A stretch of DNA of 64,000 nucleotides from Hyposmocoma kahamanoa (GCF_003589595.1 NW_020656077.1:8721357-8785356), one strand, 5' to 3'; shown: positions 35,026-46,599, counted from the first letter of the stretch. The notes: generated by a model not told the origin, from the letters alone. Numbers and translations: made by a program.

Positions 35026-35253
35026 CATTGACTTGCAATTATATGGACGTCGGGTCCGCGCTAAAAAGTGTCCGCACTTGTAAGGCGCTAAAATCGTATA
35101 CAGAGCGCGACACTCCGCTTTAGTCTTCATTTGTTCGACTGACAGCGCGATACTGCGATGACATTACAATTTAAATTTCGAATAGGTTGACTTGGGACAT
35201 TTTTTTCGTGGTTTTTGTATTAGACCCGTCGTCCATTTATTTGTAAGTCAATG
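35026..35253 (+). mobile_element. hAT-like MITE-1, copy E (short form)
   Basis: 228 bp; perfect 8-bp duplication CAATAAAG (35018-35025, 35254-35261). The matching flank at 44953-44980 has no insert, so copy E arrived after the exon duplication, or was lost cleanly from the other copy. Confidence 0.9.
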
Positions 35254-35300
35254 CAATAAAGGGAAAGAATTGAAATTTAAAATAGGCTTTATATTTTTAG

Positions 35301-35543
35301 ATTCATGCCTGAGGGTATATATGTAAATGCACGCACTATGCTACCAGTAAAGCTGGCGGAAGAGATGGTGGATATAATTCACGACAGGAAAAGGTACCAT
35401 GACTTTTTTAAATTGCATGGACATTACAGTTTCCATTCTACAGGGGAAAATAAACATCATTACGAAATCTGTGGGCTATGTGAGTTTTTCAACAACAAGA
35501 CGAAACTGGAAGAGAAAAAAATATATCGCACTAACATATGGTG
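35301..35543 (+). pseudogene. Truncated duplicate of FT5 exon 2
   Basis: Identical to 45011-45253 over 243 bp except one base (35413, T for G), which changes the conserved Trp of Trp-His-Gly to Leu. The same acceptor TTATATTTTTAG/ATTCATG precedes it. At 35540-35543 (GGTG) the exon switches to SINE sequence, so the last ~44 residues are lost. The frame stays open through the SINE piece to a stop at 35638, replacing the ending with a Cys/Val-rich tail. No exon 1 of its own exists nearby; FT4 is the only upstream donor. It may be a dead exon or a rarely used alternative last exon of FT4. Confidence 0.85.
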
Positions 35544-35640
35544 TAATTTGTGGTTGTCTGTGTGTGTATGTGTGTGTCAATGGCTCCCGCGACACAGGGT
35601 TTCCCTAGCGCGGGGCTATGTTGTGTGTGTGCGTTATTAG
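35540..35640 (+). mobile_element. 5'-truncated SINE fused to the exon fragment
   Basis: From GGTGTAATTTGTGGTTG to GTGTGCGTTATTA it matches the 3' half of the SINE at 44740-44960. The junction shares GGTG with the exon, a four-base microhomology. Confidence 0.75.
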
Positions 35641-37899
35641 TATCGACTGAAGATTTCTTTACATTTCATGTGATCTTTTTTTTAACTAGACAAACTTATT
35701 AAATTTATTATTATTTATTTTTATTATTACAATAATATTTATTAATATTTTATCTTATTATATTCATATGTTATTATTTATTATTACACGCCACTAGCTT
35801 ATCATTATTCAGTGCCTCCAGTGAACTACGCTTATAAAAGAACGGTTTTCACAGGAAATAAAATATGTATATTTTTTATGTTTATTTTTAATTACAATTA
35901 TGCAACATATTCATTAAAATCAGTCTGTTATATGATATCATAGTTTTCATGCAAAATCTACATTTATGAAATTTTTAAATTGCTTACATATTAAATTCAT
36001 AAAGACAATGTTTGAAAAATACTTAAATTATTAAAATTAACAAAACAAATTAACTAAACAACAAAACATTTTGGTACAAATCTGGGAACTAAAACATTTG
36101 TATTTAGTGCAACTGTTTTTCGCTTGGCAAAGGGGCACTGTTGCGTACGATCGTGACTGATAGCTACTGGTGAGTGCCTATATTCTTTCTGAACGAAATG
36201 TTAAAAATGGCAACACAGAGGGAGGAATGGGGGGAATGATGAATGTTTCAAAAGGAAAGGTACGTTAGAGGGAAAAAAAGACGGAGATCAGTTTTTGGAG
36301 TAGCAAAAAGGGTGAGAGGAGGTGGAGTTAGTGCGAAGCAGATGGTGAGTGTTTGTACTAATAAAGAGATATGGTAATATTGAGATATAGATGAAAAGAT
36401 TATTGTATCTTGCTGGAGGTTTGGGTTGATCTAAGGGGAAGGTGGAGGGTCAACATAGGGACTCAGGGCCCCAACCTTCTGCGCGTCGCTCTTGGCAACG
36501 GTGTGCTCGTCTGATGAGAGGATCCTACCACCATGTGGCTCTCGGGTTTACTTGTGGTGTCGGTCGAGACACGCAGAAGGTTTAACGATAATTATAGTAA
36601 GCATTAGCGCAATTATAAATCCCTATATCTCTATGTTATCATATTATTAAGCATGAGACTGTCGCATATGAGAATTGACATTACATTGAACCAAAACTAC
36701 CCGACATCATGACAAAACATGTAGGATATAAAACGTGGCGACAGGCACATCGCATAGATTTTCTTCTTCTTTAGTTTAGGAATACAAAGCATCTCTTTCT
36801 TCAGTTTCAAGTGTAGAAATTTATGTAATTGGTTCATGGAGAGCCTCCAAGGGTTGATATTGTTAATCTTTTTTTGCATGTGTGACTACCCCTTTTAAAT
36901 ATTGACGTCTCAACAAAGGCGTTTTCCTTTGCATCCTTAATATTACTTACATAAATAACATACTTACTTACTTACACAAATAGTTGTGTATACAATGTCA
37001 AGAATTCTATAAAAATTGCACTACAAAGGTCGTCGCCGAATTTTTCTGGAACACGTCTGGTCAAAGGTCTGTGTTAAAGTGCCCGGTATCGAGTCTCCCA
37101 TTGATGATAATGAAGATGCATTATTTGTTATTTTAATTATATTACTTGTTGGGACATCTTGACCTGGAAGTAATTGTTGGTTCTAAGAAGAAACTCTTTC
37201 CTCACCATCCGTTTCATAAGCTGGATCGGCTTCAACATGGTCTTCTTTCTCAATTCCAGAGGATTATTCCTCAACACAATAATGGTCTTGTATTAGTAAG
37301 TCACGTGTCGTATCTATATTAACAATTAATAAATACCACTGTGAAAATGTGAAAACAAAATAGTATAAAATCTTCCGATGCTACTAATCATCGTCGATGC
37401 GACGAACTCATGGTTGCTGGTACGGTGCACACAGACTTCCAACGCAAAAAGCAGTACCATCAGTCGCACCGACAACGGATTGACGGAGATTAGCCGGAAG
37501 TTGAAAAGAATATTACCACGCGCGCAAAATATACCACGCTTTTTTCGAACCCGCGTCGTTGGTTCGACGAAGTTTCGTAATCTAGGGTAAGGTAACCAAG
37601 GTATTTGAAATTGCGTGTCCAAGTTTATCATTACCTAGTTAATAATTAGGTATATTCACTACGTAATATTTATCGGCAATAGAAATTAAAAATTCGGGAA
37701 CCTTTGTCTACTAGGTCACGAAGTTACGGTGTCTTATTATATAATAAGATTAATAAGTCTTATTATACATATTGCTATAATAAATCTGTAATATATTACT
37801 CTGCACTAAATAAATGAAGAAAACAATAATCTAATGAGTCTCAGACGTAAGTTTTTTTACTTACGCCGTTTCATCTTTCGGAAAACGAAATATACTCCT
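35641..37899. other. Intergenic, no supported gene
   Basis: AT-rich to 36120. 36130-36600 has a purine-rich stretch and a GC-richer patch (36415-36580) of unknown origin, possibly retroelement. 37180-37320 and 37378-37590 hold short open frames without motifs. Nothing can be assigned. Confidence 0.35.
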
Positions 37900-37904
37900 C
37901 TTAG

Positions 37905-38060
37905 GAAATGCAACTATTTTTCCGGATTTAAATCGCGTATAATTATTTTTTCAAACAAACCGACGTTTCGGGTCCTTTACAGGTCCGTTTACAGTCAACC
38001 GTGACCATGGGACCAGGTAACAATCGCGAAAACCTAAGTACTCGATATATACTCCTCTTT
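37905..38060. repeat. Dispersed repeat (CCGACGTTTCGGG type)
   Basis: AACTATTTTTCCGGATTTAA then CAAACCGACGTTTCGGGTCC. Reappears at 47950-48100, with the flanking TTCTTAGGTTTTCGCGATTG in the same relative orientation there at the other end. Class unknown. Confidence 0.5.
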
Positions 38061-38239
38061 TTATCCCGTTTAGATAAGCAGCCGTAGACAGCACAATTCA
38101 CGACCATTATAAATGGTAACGTAAAATGATGTTATATATGTTAACCTACAAGTTTCGTAATAAATGAGTGAATGACATATTCAAATATCACAGCCGTTTT
38201 ACAGCAAAAACGACTCGCCGACCGTATGTAAAGCTAGGG

Positions 38240-38400
38240 AGGGGCGGAGAGTGTCCGTTTTCGTTATTTTTTGTTCTCTGGGTCCGGCTTGATTCGGACC
38301 AGCGTCTTGAGCATACCAGGCCGATGCTCTCTCAACTGAGCTACGGAACCAGCGGACTTTACAAATTTTTGTATGTGCTTCTTGCATCTTTCTTTTTAGT
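38240..38400 (-). mobile_element. tRNA-like SINE head
   Basis: The minus strand has TCCGTAGCTCAGTTGAGAGA (A box) and GGTCCGAATCAA (B-box-like). No clean cloverleaf acceptor stem, so not called as a tRNA gene. Confidence 0.55.
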
Positions 38401-38849
38401 TTTTAACAAATTTTTTGCCACAGCGCTATCTGTGCGATATCTATCAAATTATTATTACGTTTTATTATACACTCCTGGACACTAATTTGAGGCACCTTGC
38501 ATTTTTATCCTTAAAGGGCTAGAATATAGAAATATAGTTATCATCGAAGAAAAAGTTTTCTCCGGTTTTTAATTTCAAATTTTCAATAAGGACTTCAGGA
38601 AAAGACGTTTAAGTTGCCAGTTTGAAAGGTGCATAATAGCATTTTTGGGCAATCAAGCATTCTATTAAACCTTAAGCTTTTAATATTTAAAATCGATTTA
38701 TGTGTCCGGGAGTATATTATGTAGAACATTGTTATATTGTTTTTTTAGTATTAGGTTCCGATTAATCGGACTGCATGATTGTTTATAATGTATTTACAAA
38801 TTATTATATGAAAATTACATGTTATTTATTTTTTTGAATTAGTTACAAA

Positions 38850-38955
38850 TACAAAGTTTGAACATAAAGAAAAATTCCGATGTTCGAGTGCTGCCAGGTC
38901 GAAGGGATCTTTGCGTTCTACTTTTGTATCAACAAACTAACGTAGTAATTTCACA
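38850..38955 (+). mobile_element. SINE tail fragment
   Basis: Ends with TTTGTATCAACAAACTAACG and AATTTCACAAAAAATAAATG, the tail region of the 2935-3260 family. No promoter boxes remain. Confidence 0.45.
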
Positions 38956-39263
38956 AAAAATAAATGAATCATGGTAGTAAAACACCATAATCATCACTAC
39001 AATCAATGTTTGATTTGTGTGGATTAAATAGAATACATTCCTTATTAAACAAAACACTTGATATATTGACATCATTATGGTGGCATGTAATTAGCTTACC
39101 TACTCTCGGTTGATTAGAAAGGCGCTCAAGAATTCTTATTGTTTCATTGACTCCTTCTCGTTCACATTTGTAGCAATAAAACGGAAATTTTCTTGGACTG
39201 TTGATAAAGTGCACATGTGTTATTAGGAAGTTCGTTTCAAACGAGATATATATCCACGACAAG

Positions 39264-40099
39264 ATGGCAGCAACCCACGTCGTAATATTAATGATTAGTA
39301 TTCTCCGTGTAAGCGGATTCGCAGACAAAGAAGAAAGTACAATATATATTCTTTTGTGGACAACAACGGAAGATATGCCGTTTCGCGTATTGCAACTTGG
39401 GCGGGAAGCTTTTATCGACAGAAAATGCGCTTTCAATAATTGTTTCCTCACCGACAAACCTTCATTTTTCTCAGACATATTAGATTTCGACGTCATTATG
39501 TTCAACGTCGGGAGAATGTATAATGACATGGAAATACCGAACAAAAGATCTGAAAGTCAGAAATATGTTTTAGTCGCGGTAGAACCTGCGGGGATCGATT
39601 CTGTACCTGAGAGATTTAATAAGTTCTTCAACGTAACTTGGACTTATAAACTCAATTCCGACATAGTATTTCCATATATCGTAGTAAAGAATGAACATGG
39701 CGACATAATAGGCCCCAAAATCGACATGCAATGGATTGACATTCGAGAAATGAATGACACCAGTTTGTTTGTTAGAAATATATTGCGAAAAAAGAAGATT
39801 GCAGCGGCATGGTTTGTGTCGAACTGTTTTAAGGCGCCGAGCAAACGGTCAGAGTATGTCGCAGAGCTACAGAAAGAGCTGTCGCGTTACGGGCAGGAAG
39901 TGGACATTTACGGTTTATGCGGAGATAAAATCTGTTCATTCTACGACGGCGATGAATGCTTTGCCTTAATAGAATCAAATTACTATTTTTATTTGGCTTT
40001 TGAGAATTCTTTCTGTGAAGACTACGTCAGTGAAAAAATACTGACGGCATTAGAACACTACGCAGTGCCTGTTGTTTATGGAGGAGCAAATTATACCAG
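39264..40099 (+). CDS. FT5 exon 1: GT10 fucosyltransferase-like
   Basis: Joined across a 4.9-kb intron to 45011-45386; 403 residues, the shortest copy. The first in-frame ATG gives only Met-Ala-Ala-Thr-His before a hydrophobic stretch (6-16), with no basic anchor residues before it, so this copy may have a cleavable signal peptide instead of a membrane anchor. Glu107 is the predicted base. The donor-site Lys-Leu-Asp-Ser-Asp reads Lys-Leu-Asn-Ser-Asp, a change at a usually constant position. Signature FENSFCEDYVSEK intact. Donor is GC: CCAG/GCAAGT, otherwise a perfect donor match. It lies 3.7 kb after the stray copy of its own exon 2. Confidence 0.92.
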
Positions 40100-40379
40100 G
40101 CAAGTATTATCACGTTATGCAATTTACGATTTTAGTGATTTTGTTCGGTAGGTTAATTTATGTTTTTATGTTTGGTGGCGGCTTTAGACGCCGTCTATTA
40201 TCGCTGGCGCGCTGTGGCAGTCTTTGGACGAGAGTCGCCAAGGAGAGTGTCGCACTTGCCCAAAATATTCGATAGTTTTTTTTTATTTATGTGGTTTGTG
40301 GTTTTTTAGTTACGGAATTGTCATGTCAGCGGTTGGAAATTGTTTTCGCGGTTCGATAAAACTACGATAATATGAATTC

Positions 40380-41095
40380 AAATTCAAATTCAAAATAATC
40401 TTTATTTCATAGGTAAGCATTATTACACTTGAAATCGTCACAATGGTTAAACTCTACCGCTCATTCGTAAGGCAGATTCCCCTGAGAAGAATGAACAAGA
40501 AACTCTAGGGGTTGCTCTTTGTAAATAACATTTTCAAAAAAATTTTTTTTATTTGAAATATCAGAGATCGAGACTACCTCCACGAGCTAAACGGGTTACT
40601 ACCACGGATTTTTGTCATCCAAGTACGCAGAAGTTGTATAATAACCTTTAGTATAAAGTTTTTGTTTCACTATAGTTTTAAACCTCGTGAAAGGCAAATT
40701 TTGTATATCAACCGGAATCTTGTTATAGAAGCGTATACATTGCCCCTTAAATGATTTTTTGACTTTGTGAAGACGACTATTAAGAAAAGTTAGTTTATTT
40801 CTATTCCTCGTATTAATGTTATGTCTGTCACTATTTATCATAAATAAATTACTATTCCTTTTAACATAAATTACATTTTCATAAATGTACTGTGAGGCTA
40901 GTGTAAGAATGTTAATTTCCTTAAACTTATCTCTCAAAGATACTTTGGGGCACAGATTGTAAATTGCCCTAACTGCACGTTTCTGCAGGACAAAGATTCT
41001 TCTGATATCGGCGGCATTACCCCAAAGCAAAATACCGTATGTCATTAGACTGTGAAAGTAGCTGAAGTAAACCAATCTAGCGGTTTCGACGAATG
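40380..41095 (-). mobile_element. Jockey/CR1-like LINE, C-terminal end and 3' UTR
   Basis: The minus strand is open for 158 codons (40599-41075): Val-Tyr-Phe-Ser-Tyr-Phe-His-Ser, Met-Thr-Tyr-Gly-Ile-Leu-Leu-Trp-Gly-Asn-Ala, Leu-Gln-Lys-Arg-Ala-Val-Arg-Ala-Ile-Tyr, and Arg-Phe-Tyr-Asn-Lys-Ile-Pro. These are the ending of a reverse transcriptase ORF2. The 3' end is a (GAATTT)n tail at 40374-40400. 5'-truncated; lies in the FT5 intron. Confidence 0.85.
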
Positions 41096-41289
41096 GTTAT
41101 AATTATGTCGCAATTCACGAAGTTCACTCATGAACAAAGGTTTTTTTATAATACCATTTCGAATTATTGGATTAAGGCGATTGTTATACATTGGAAATGT
41201 AACTACTCTATTGGATCATAATATAGTCATACAAACCTATGTTTCGGGTCACTTGCAGGGCTATGGCAGGGCTATATATTACCATAACC

Positions 41290-42050
41290 TTTCCAAAACA
41301 ATCTTAATTCAATGTAAGCCTAAAGTAAGCTTATTATAATATTACTCATATTCGTACCATGACAAACCTGTCAACCAAGTAATATATTATTGCTAAAGTG
41401 GTTAATAGAACGAATGATTTCCCAATATTGTCTATTCCTTACTAAAAATAGGAAAGAAATAACGCTATATGAACTATATAATGCGATCTCTTTCTTTTTC
41501 GATTTTCCGAATCGTCTCATCGTAATATAATGTTTGTTATGTTACGTTAAGTTATGTAATAATAAAATATATTAAAATTACGTTGTTTTCAATTATTTTT
41601 CCACATTTTTATGAAGAAAAATTAATAAAACAAACTGAGTGTTGATAGTCACGTCGTGAATTCGGAATTATAGTCTAGTGTCAACTGTTAGTGTTGCCAA
41701 GGAGCATAAAGATGTCGCTGTAATAATTTTACGAAATAAACATCGCGTATTTTTATTTAACGAGAAATGATTTCCTATGTACTATTAAATAAAGAAATAA
41801 ACAAAATATCGAAGAGATTTATGTAAATAAACAAATTCAATTTAACTTTTAATAATTACAAATCAATATTTAGACAATAAATCCGAAAATAATATTGTTT
41901 CCATTGCATACGTGTAACTGAGTATATGAATAGTCACAAAGCTGCCAATAAAACATCATAGTTTTAACACTATAATAAACTTACTTTAAGCGCGTCACGG
42001 TACGAAAAGTAACATTTAAATATACAGTAAGGTTAAAGTAACATTGGTTT
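41290..42050. mobile_element. Non-autonomous DNA element, copy 2
   Basis: Reverse-oriented relative of 9501-10590, with TAAAGTAAGCTTATTATAAT at 41323 and its inverted partner near 41975. It lacks the internal duplication and the hairpin insert of copy 1. The flanking CCTACCACAACCTC/GAGGTTGTGGTAGG sequence is shared by both copies. Confidence 0.55.
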
Positions 42051-42490
42051 TAGAGGTTGTGGTAGGCTCCCAGGTCCTATGTTCACGACTGACTCATTTC
42101 GTCTGGCCCACCGAATAAACTTGTATAATACGTAGTTAACGTGTAGATAATACATATTTATTCGGTAGGGTCATTTATTGACCGTGGGACCTGTAAAATG
42201 CCCGAAATGTAGGTTTGTTTAAAAAACCAAAATAAACGCGACTTAGATCCGAGAAACAGTTTCGTTTCCAATAAATTACATCTTTTTGTGATACCAAGCG
42301 CCAAGACGAACAAATCATGCGCCTGTTGGTAAGCGACACGTCTATAAATAACAGTAGCACTGCTACATAGAGCTTTAAATTGCAAAAATCTGAGGGGCAT
42401 TGCCGTTGCGCCCGTCACCCAGAGACATAAGTTGTAAAGTCCAATATACCTGTAATTTCACCAGCACCCTTACCCTTAAAAACCGAAACT
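42051..42490 (+). mobile_element. SINE-related sequence in FT5 intron
   Basis: GACGAACAAATCATGCGCCT, then GGTAAGCGACACGTC, ending TTTCACCAGCACCC, identify the family of 48884-49140. The part 42051-42290 is an unassigned flank. Confidence 0.55.
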
Positions 42491-42634
42491 CAGTAATGCT
42501 TACATGGATGATGACCATTGTGTCATATTGAATTACTAAAAACATGTGTTGTACAGAAAATTATTGGTGAAAAATTACTTTTGCTGTTAGGAAGTTCCGT
42601 CATTCATGGCATTGATATGTATAGAGTTTTCCTA

Positions 42635-42812
42635 CTACGTGTTAGATAAAGACGTATGGAAAGACAAGATGGGTCTAGATACCACATAAATTTGATTCAA
42701 AGTTTATTCCATAGCATTTAAGTTTATTTGAAAAGAGCGCAATGAACGAGCGTTACCTATCTTAAAAATGACGTTTTCAAATGTAAATTAATTTTGCCTA
42801 GTATTAAATAAA
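42635..42812 (+). mobile_element. LINE 3' end fragment
   Basis: Reads Val-Leu-Asp-Lys-Asp-Val-Trp-Lys-Asp just before a stop, exactly the C terminus of the 20131-20770 element, and continues with its 3' UTR (CATAGCATTTAAGTTTATTT). Confidence 0.7.
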
Positions 42813-43713
42813 GCGTAATTAGCTTGTGACGGTTTATTTCTTCGGTCAGAGTATAAAAGTAAAAAAAAACCGATATAAAAGGTTCTGCGCTTATTTATAC
42901 AAATTTCTTCCCGCCAAAACCGCCAAACATCATCGAGGAATAGCTGTTTTGGCGGTATTGGCTATGACCAACAATAATACCAAAAGATGACAACAGATGG
43001 CAAAGCTAAAACGCTAAAGCTAAACTACAAGCAAAGCCTATAGTTACGATACAGTTTATGGCATTAAGAAACATTAATTGGCAACACCGATATAAAACTA
43101 AAATGTCATCGATTCGCTCTGGACCTTTTGGATGGAAAAGTGTCGTTTTTATTTTGACTTTCAATTATTTTGTGAAATCTAGTTTAAAGTGGAATAGGAT
43201 AGTGCTATTGTGCCTTAATCGAAGATTAAAACGCGAAATTATACGAATCTCGAACTAGAATACCCGTATCGGCCCGTTTTAAGGAATCCCGAGTCAATCC
43301 AAGCACGCCGCCTCGAATTGGCTATCCTCTTTGTGGCGGCCATATTTACAGAAACATAATTAAACTTCATGTTTAGGCTGATGGCTTTGCCAAAGCCTTA
43401 ATAAATTTAAAAAAAATGTCATCTGTAATTCAGAAAGTCTTATTTAAAAGATAGGATAAAAAAAATAGAAGATTTGGCTTGATGGATTTATTCCGATGCC
43501 ATGAAACTAATATTAAAAAAAAAATCTCAACAATAACAATTTAAATCTAATTACTCATAGTCAATGATAATTTACTTAAATTTATTAATTCTGTGTAACA
43601 ATTTGTAAAAGTGATACATTTTAATAACCATATTTGTTCGAGTATGATACAATATTACAATCTAGTATGCAAATTACGATCTGTGGGCCTATCATGAACT
43701 CTAATTACGATTC

Positions 43714-44135
43714 AGGGGGTCTACTCTCGATTTTCGTCAGACATCCGTCCGAAACAATTACTGCCAAACATTGACTTACAAATAAATGGACGACGGGTCT
43801 AATACGAAAACCACAAAAAAAATGTCCCAAGTCAACCTATTCGAAATTTAAATTGTAATGTCATCGCAGTATCGCGCTACCAGTCGAACAAATGAAGACT
43901 AAATAGGAATTTGGCGCTCTGCATATGATTTTAGCGCCTTACAAGTGCGGACACTTTTTAGCGCGGACCCGACGTCCATATAATTGTAAGTCAATGCTGC
44001 CAAATAAGCAATACTTAACCAAATGAAAAGACGCGTAATGAGAATGAAGCTTCTTCTTTTAATTTTCTCGAATATTACTTATTTGACAGTAATTGTTTCG
44101 GACCGATGTCAGACGAAAACCGAGAGTAGACCCCC
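43714..44135. mobile_element. MITE-3 copy hosting MITE-1 copy F
   Basis: Ends GGGGGTCTACTCTCGATTTT and its near reverse complement AACCGAGAGTAGACCCCC. The central CTGCCAAATAAGCAATA is interrupted by copy F. Uninterrupted relatives at 58343-58464 and 18116-18312 show the original site. Confidence 0.8.
43769..43996 (-). mobile_element. hAT-like MITE-1, copy F (short form), nested
   Basis: 228 bp; perfect 8-bp duplication CTGCCAAA (43761-43768, 43997-44004). The empty site CTGCCAAATAAGCAATA at 58378 carries the 8 bp once, which proves the duplication and the element ends. Confidence 0.95.
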
Positions 44136-44739
44136 AGTTTAGGACCTAAAGTGAATCGTTGTGAGACAGCGCTACATAAAGTGTATATCGACATCCCGCT
44201 TTTTTTCCTTACGAACCTATACTGAACTTTAATAAGAGATTGCAACCTAACACTATGGAATAAATTATTCTTACTTCTCTATGAAAAAGCAGCATAGGCG
44301 GCAACAATACAGAAAGCAATTGGAAATTGCATTATAGAACCCGTAGTCGGCTATTTTGAGATCCATATAGCGAAACGGCGTACCCCGTAATACCATATAA
44401 TCAAGTTAAACACGTTTTAGAAGGCCTCTTTTTTGTTGTGATAATTACAATAATTAGTTTGCATTATTTTATGCCTTTGATTGCAATACCGCGGAACTTA
44501 CGGTATGAGTTTCCGCTTCGGTATGTTAACAAGATTTACGGGATTCTGTTGTTTGTTAGCTGTCCGTAGACAATATAAATTAATGCTTACCTACTGTGTA
44601 AAAATAACAGTCGTAGCAATTTCTGCTTCGGTAATTATTAGTGGCTAAATGAAATGCGCGTTCTCTCCACTGTCTTCTTTGCCGGTACTTTCGGCACCAT
44701 CTTGGTTTTTTATTTAAATCTTTGGTAATATATGCAACT

Positions 44740-44960
44740 GCCTCCGTGGCCGAACGGTTACCATGCCGGACTGCCAGGCAGAGGTCCCGGGTTCGATTAA
44801 CGGGCCGGGAGAAATATTTGTACGGCCTACATTTATTTCTCTCGTGAGTTTGGGTGTAATTTGTGGTTGTTTATGTGTGTGACATGCCCCCCGCGATACA
44901 GGGCTTCCCTAGTGCGGGGCTATGTTGAGTGTGTGCGTTATTATTATAATATCAATTACA
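44740..44960 (+). mobile_element. tRNA-derived SINE just upstream of FT5 exon 2
   Basis: GCCTCCGTGGCCGAACGG (A-box-like), GGGTTCGATT (B box), body, and (TTA)n tail; ends about 50 bp before the FT5 acceptor. Counterpart of 34792-35010. Confidence 0.85.
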
Positions 44961-45010
44961 ATAAAGAGATTATTCAATTCTTAAATTTAAAATAGGCTTT
45001 ATATTTTTAG

Positions 45011-45386
45011 ATTCATGCCTGAGGGTATATATGTAAATGCACGCACTATGCTACCAGTAAAGCTGGCGGAAGAGATGGTGGATATAATTCACGACAGGAA
45101 AAGGTACCATGACTTTTTTAAATGGCATGGACATTACAGTTTCCATTCTACAGGGGAAAATAAACATCATTACGAAATCTGTGGGCTATGTGAGTTTTTC
45201 AACAACAAGACGAAACTGGAAGAGAAAAAAATATATCGCACTAACATATGGTGGAATGAATGGTACGATGGACCACCAACGCCTTCTGAAGGCCAGATGA
45301 GTCTTATAATAGACGAACAAAAATCAAATTCAACAGGCATCACTGGAGTTGTATCCAATATATACAATTATTTTTTCGATTCCTGA
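45011..45386 (+). CDS. FT5 exon 2: C-terminal part of GT10 enzyme
   Basis: Acceptor TATATTTTTAG/ATTCATG, Arg279 split AG/A, CGLC at residues 336-339. Starts Met-Pro-Glu-Gly (Asp in FT1-FT4 and FT6, Glu also in FT7) and has a Met-Leu-Pro instead of Leu-Gly-Pro in the following helix. Ends Tyr-Asn-Tyr-Phe-Phe-Asp-Ser. TGA at 45384, then AATAAA at 45402. A truncated copy with one change lies at 35301-35543. Confidence 0.93.
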
Positions 45387-46500
45387 TGCGGTAAAATTAA
45401 CAATAAAGAAAAAGTACAATTACATTTCGAAATCAGAGCGGGATTGCACCAACAGGTGTATTTAAATAAATTATACACTGAAATAGAGATAACAGTACAT
45501 TATTGCAGAAGCCGAGGCATGTATAGTGCTTTTCTCGAACAATGTGATGTAATAATTAAAAACTAAACGATATTGCTTTTCAGGCGCAGTTATAGTAATC
45601 TGTTGAACTGCTGATGATGTGGTGGAATGTGTGTCACTACTCTTCATTGCAGCATTACATTCTCACTAGAACTAATTTTCGCCATGAAAATACAAATAAA
45701 CGAAAAACAAAAAAGAACTACTAGGCACCTTAGTTTATTTTAGCGCCATTTTCTTTTTTTTTCTAAAAGTAAAAGATACCGGCAGGTATTGTTAATTCTC
45801 GCAGTTACGAATACGAGTATGAGTTTTTCTTTTGTTTACACGTATAAAATTCACCGTATGCACAGGCCCTAGAACGCGTATACTGGTTTTTAACCGATTT
45901 CAAAAAAAAAGAGGCGGTTACACGTATATATATGGGGCGCTCTATAAGTTTCCGGAACTGGACACTTACATAAACAATATTTAAAAAGTATTATATATTA
46001 AAAAATTATTATATTATAACTACAATTAGACAAAGAAAAATCTATTTCAGTAATAAATAACTTATTTAACGAACGTAATAACAAACATACACATATACAC
46101 AGAACAGATATACAAACGTAAGCTACTTCTTATAGCCTGCGTCCCGAGATTGCTTTTCAAATTCGATCTTTATCTTAATAATTATTACAAGCGAGTGGAA
46201 TACTTTCACAAAAATGATTGAATATCATGTTAGTAAAACATCCTAACATTCAATAAACTTAAAAAAAGAAAACTTGCGTTTCTACATTGACCCGGCCGGG
46301 AATAAACCCGGGACCTCAGAGATGACGACACCATGAAAAGTTAATGTTGTCATAGTTAATGTCTTGTATCTAACTACTTAGGGGTACGTACATTTTGCGA
46401 AGCAACTTCCATAGCCGCGCTAGGTACCTACGGATTTTTTATTTATTTTTTGCCTCAATCTGCCCAGGTTTCACAGTGACCCGAAAACTTTTGTCACTTG
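45387..46500. other. Intergenic after FT5 with SINE scraps
   Basis: 45890-45925 is a short relative of the ACCGA(C/T)TTCAAAAAAA repeat. 46147-46245 is a SINE tail (TTCGATCTTTATCTTAATAA, then AATACTTTCACAAAAATGAT). 46280-46350 matches the SINE-like repeat at 16256-16345. No gene. Confidence 0.45.
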
Positions 46501-46599
46501 AATAATCTGACAATTGGGTACTTTCTTGTGGCAGGCTTCTTTTTGTTTAAGAGTCACTTTGAAACTTCAAAATTACTTCCTGGTTGAAACTTCACAATT

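Larger units (their letters stand above)
42813..44253 (-). repeat. Long repeat, possible solo LTR, split by nested MITEs
   Basis: A shorter relative lies in the opposite orientation at 52890-53330. Both contain, on their sense strands, TGTTAGGTTGCAATC near one end, and near the other TATAAATG/TATAAATA then AGAAATAAACC(A/G)TCACAAGC, which looks like a promoter and poly(A) signal as in an LTR. No TG...CA pair or target duplication was confirmed. Confidence 0.35.

Noticed and set aside
35301..35640. An eighth functional fucosyltransferase gene
   Set aside because: No exon 1 of its own, and the last third of exon 2 is replaced by SINE sequence.
39760..40275. Extra exons overlapping FT5
   Set aside because: Other-frame shadows of FT5 exon 1 and read-through of its GC donor.
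40599..41075. 158-codon open frame as a host gene
   Set aside because: It is the reverse transcriptase C terminus of a truncated LINE with its 3' UTR and tail.
46280..46350. Separate SINE copy
   Set aside because: Only about 70 bp match the 16256-16345 family; too short to call ends, so noted within the intergenic entry.
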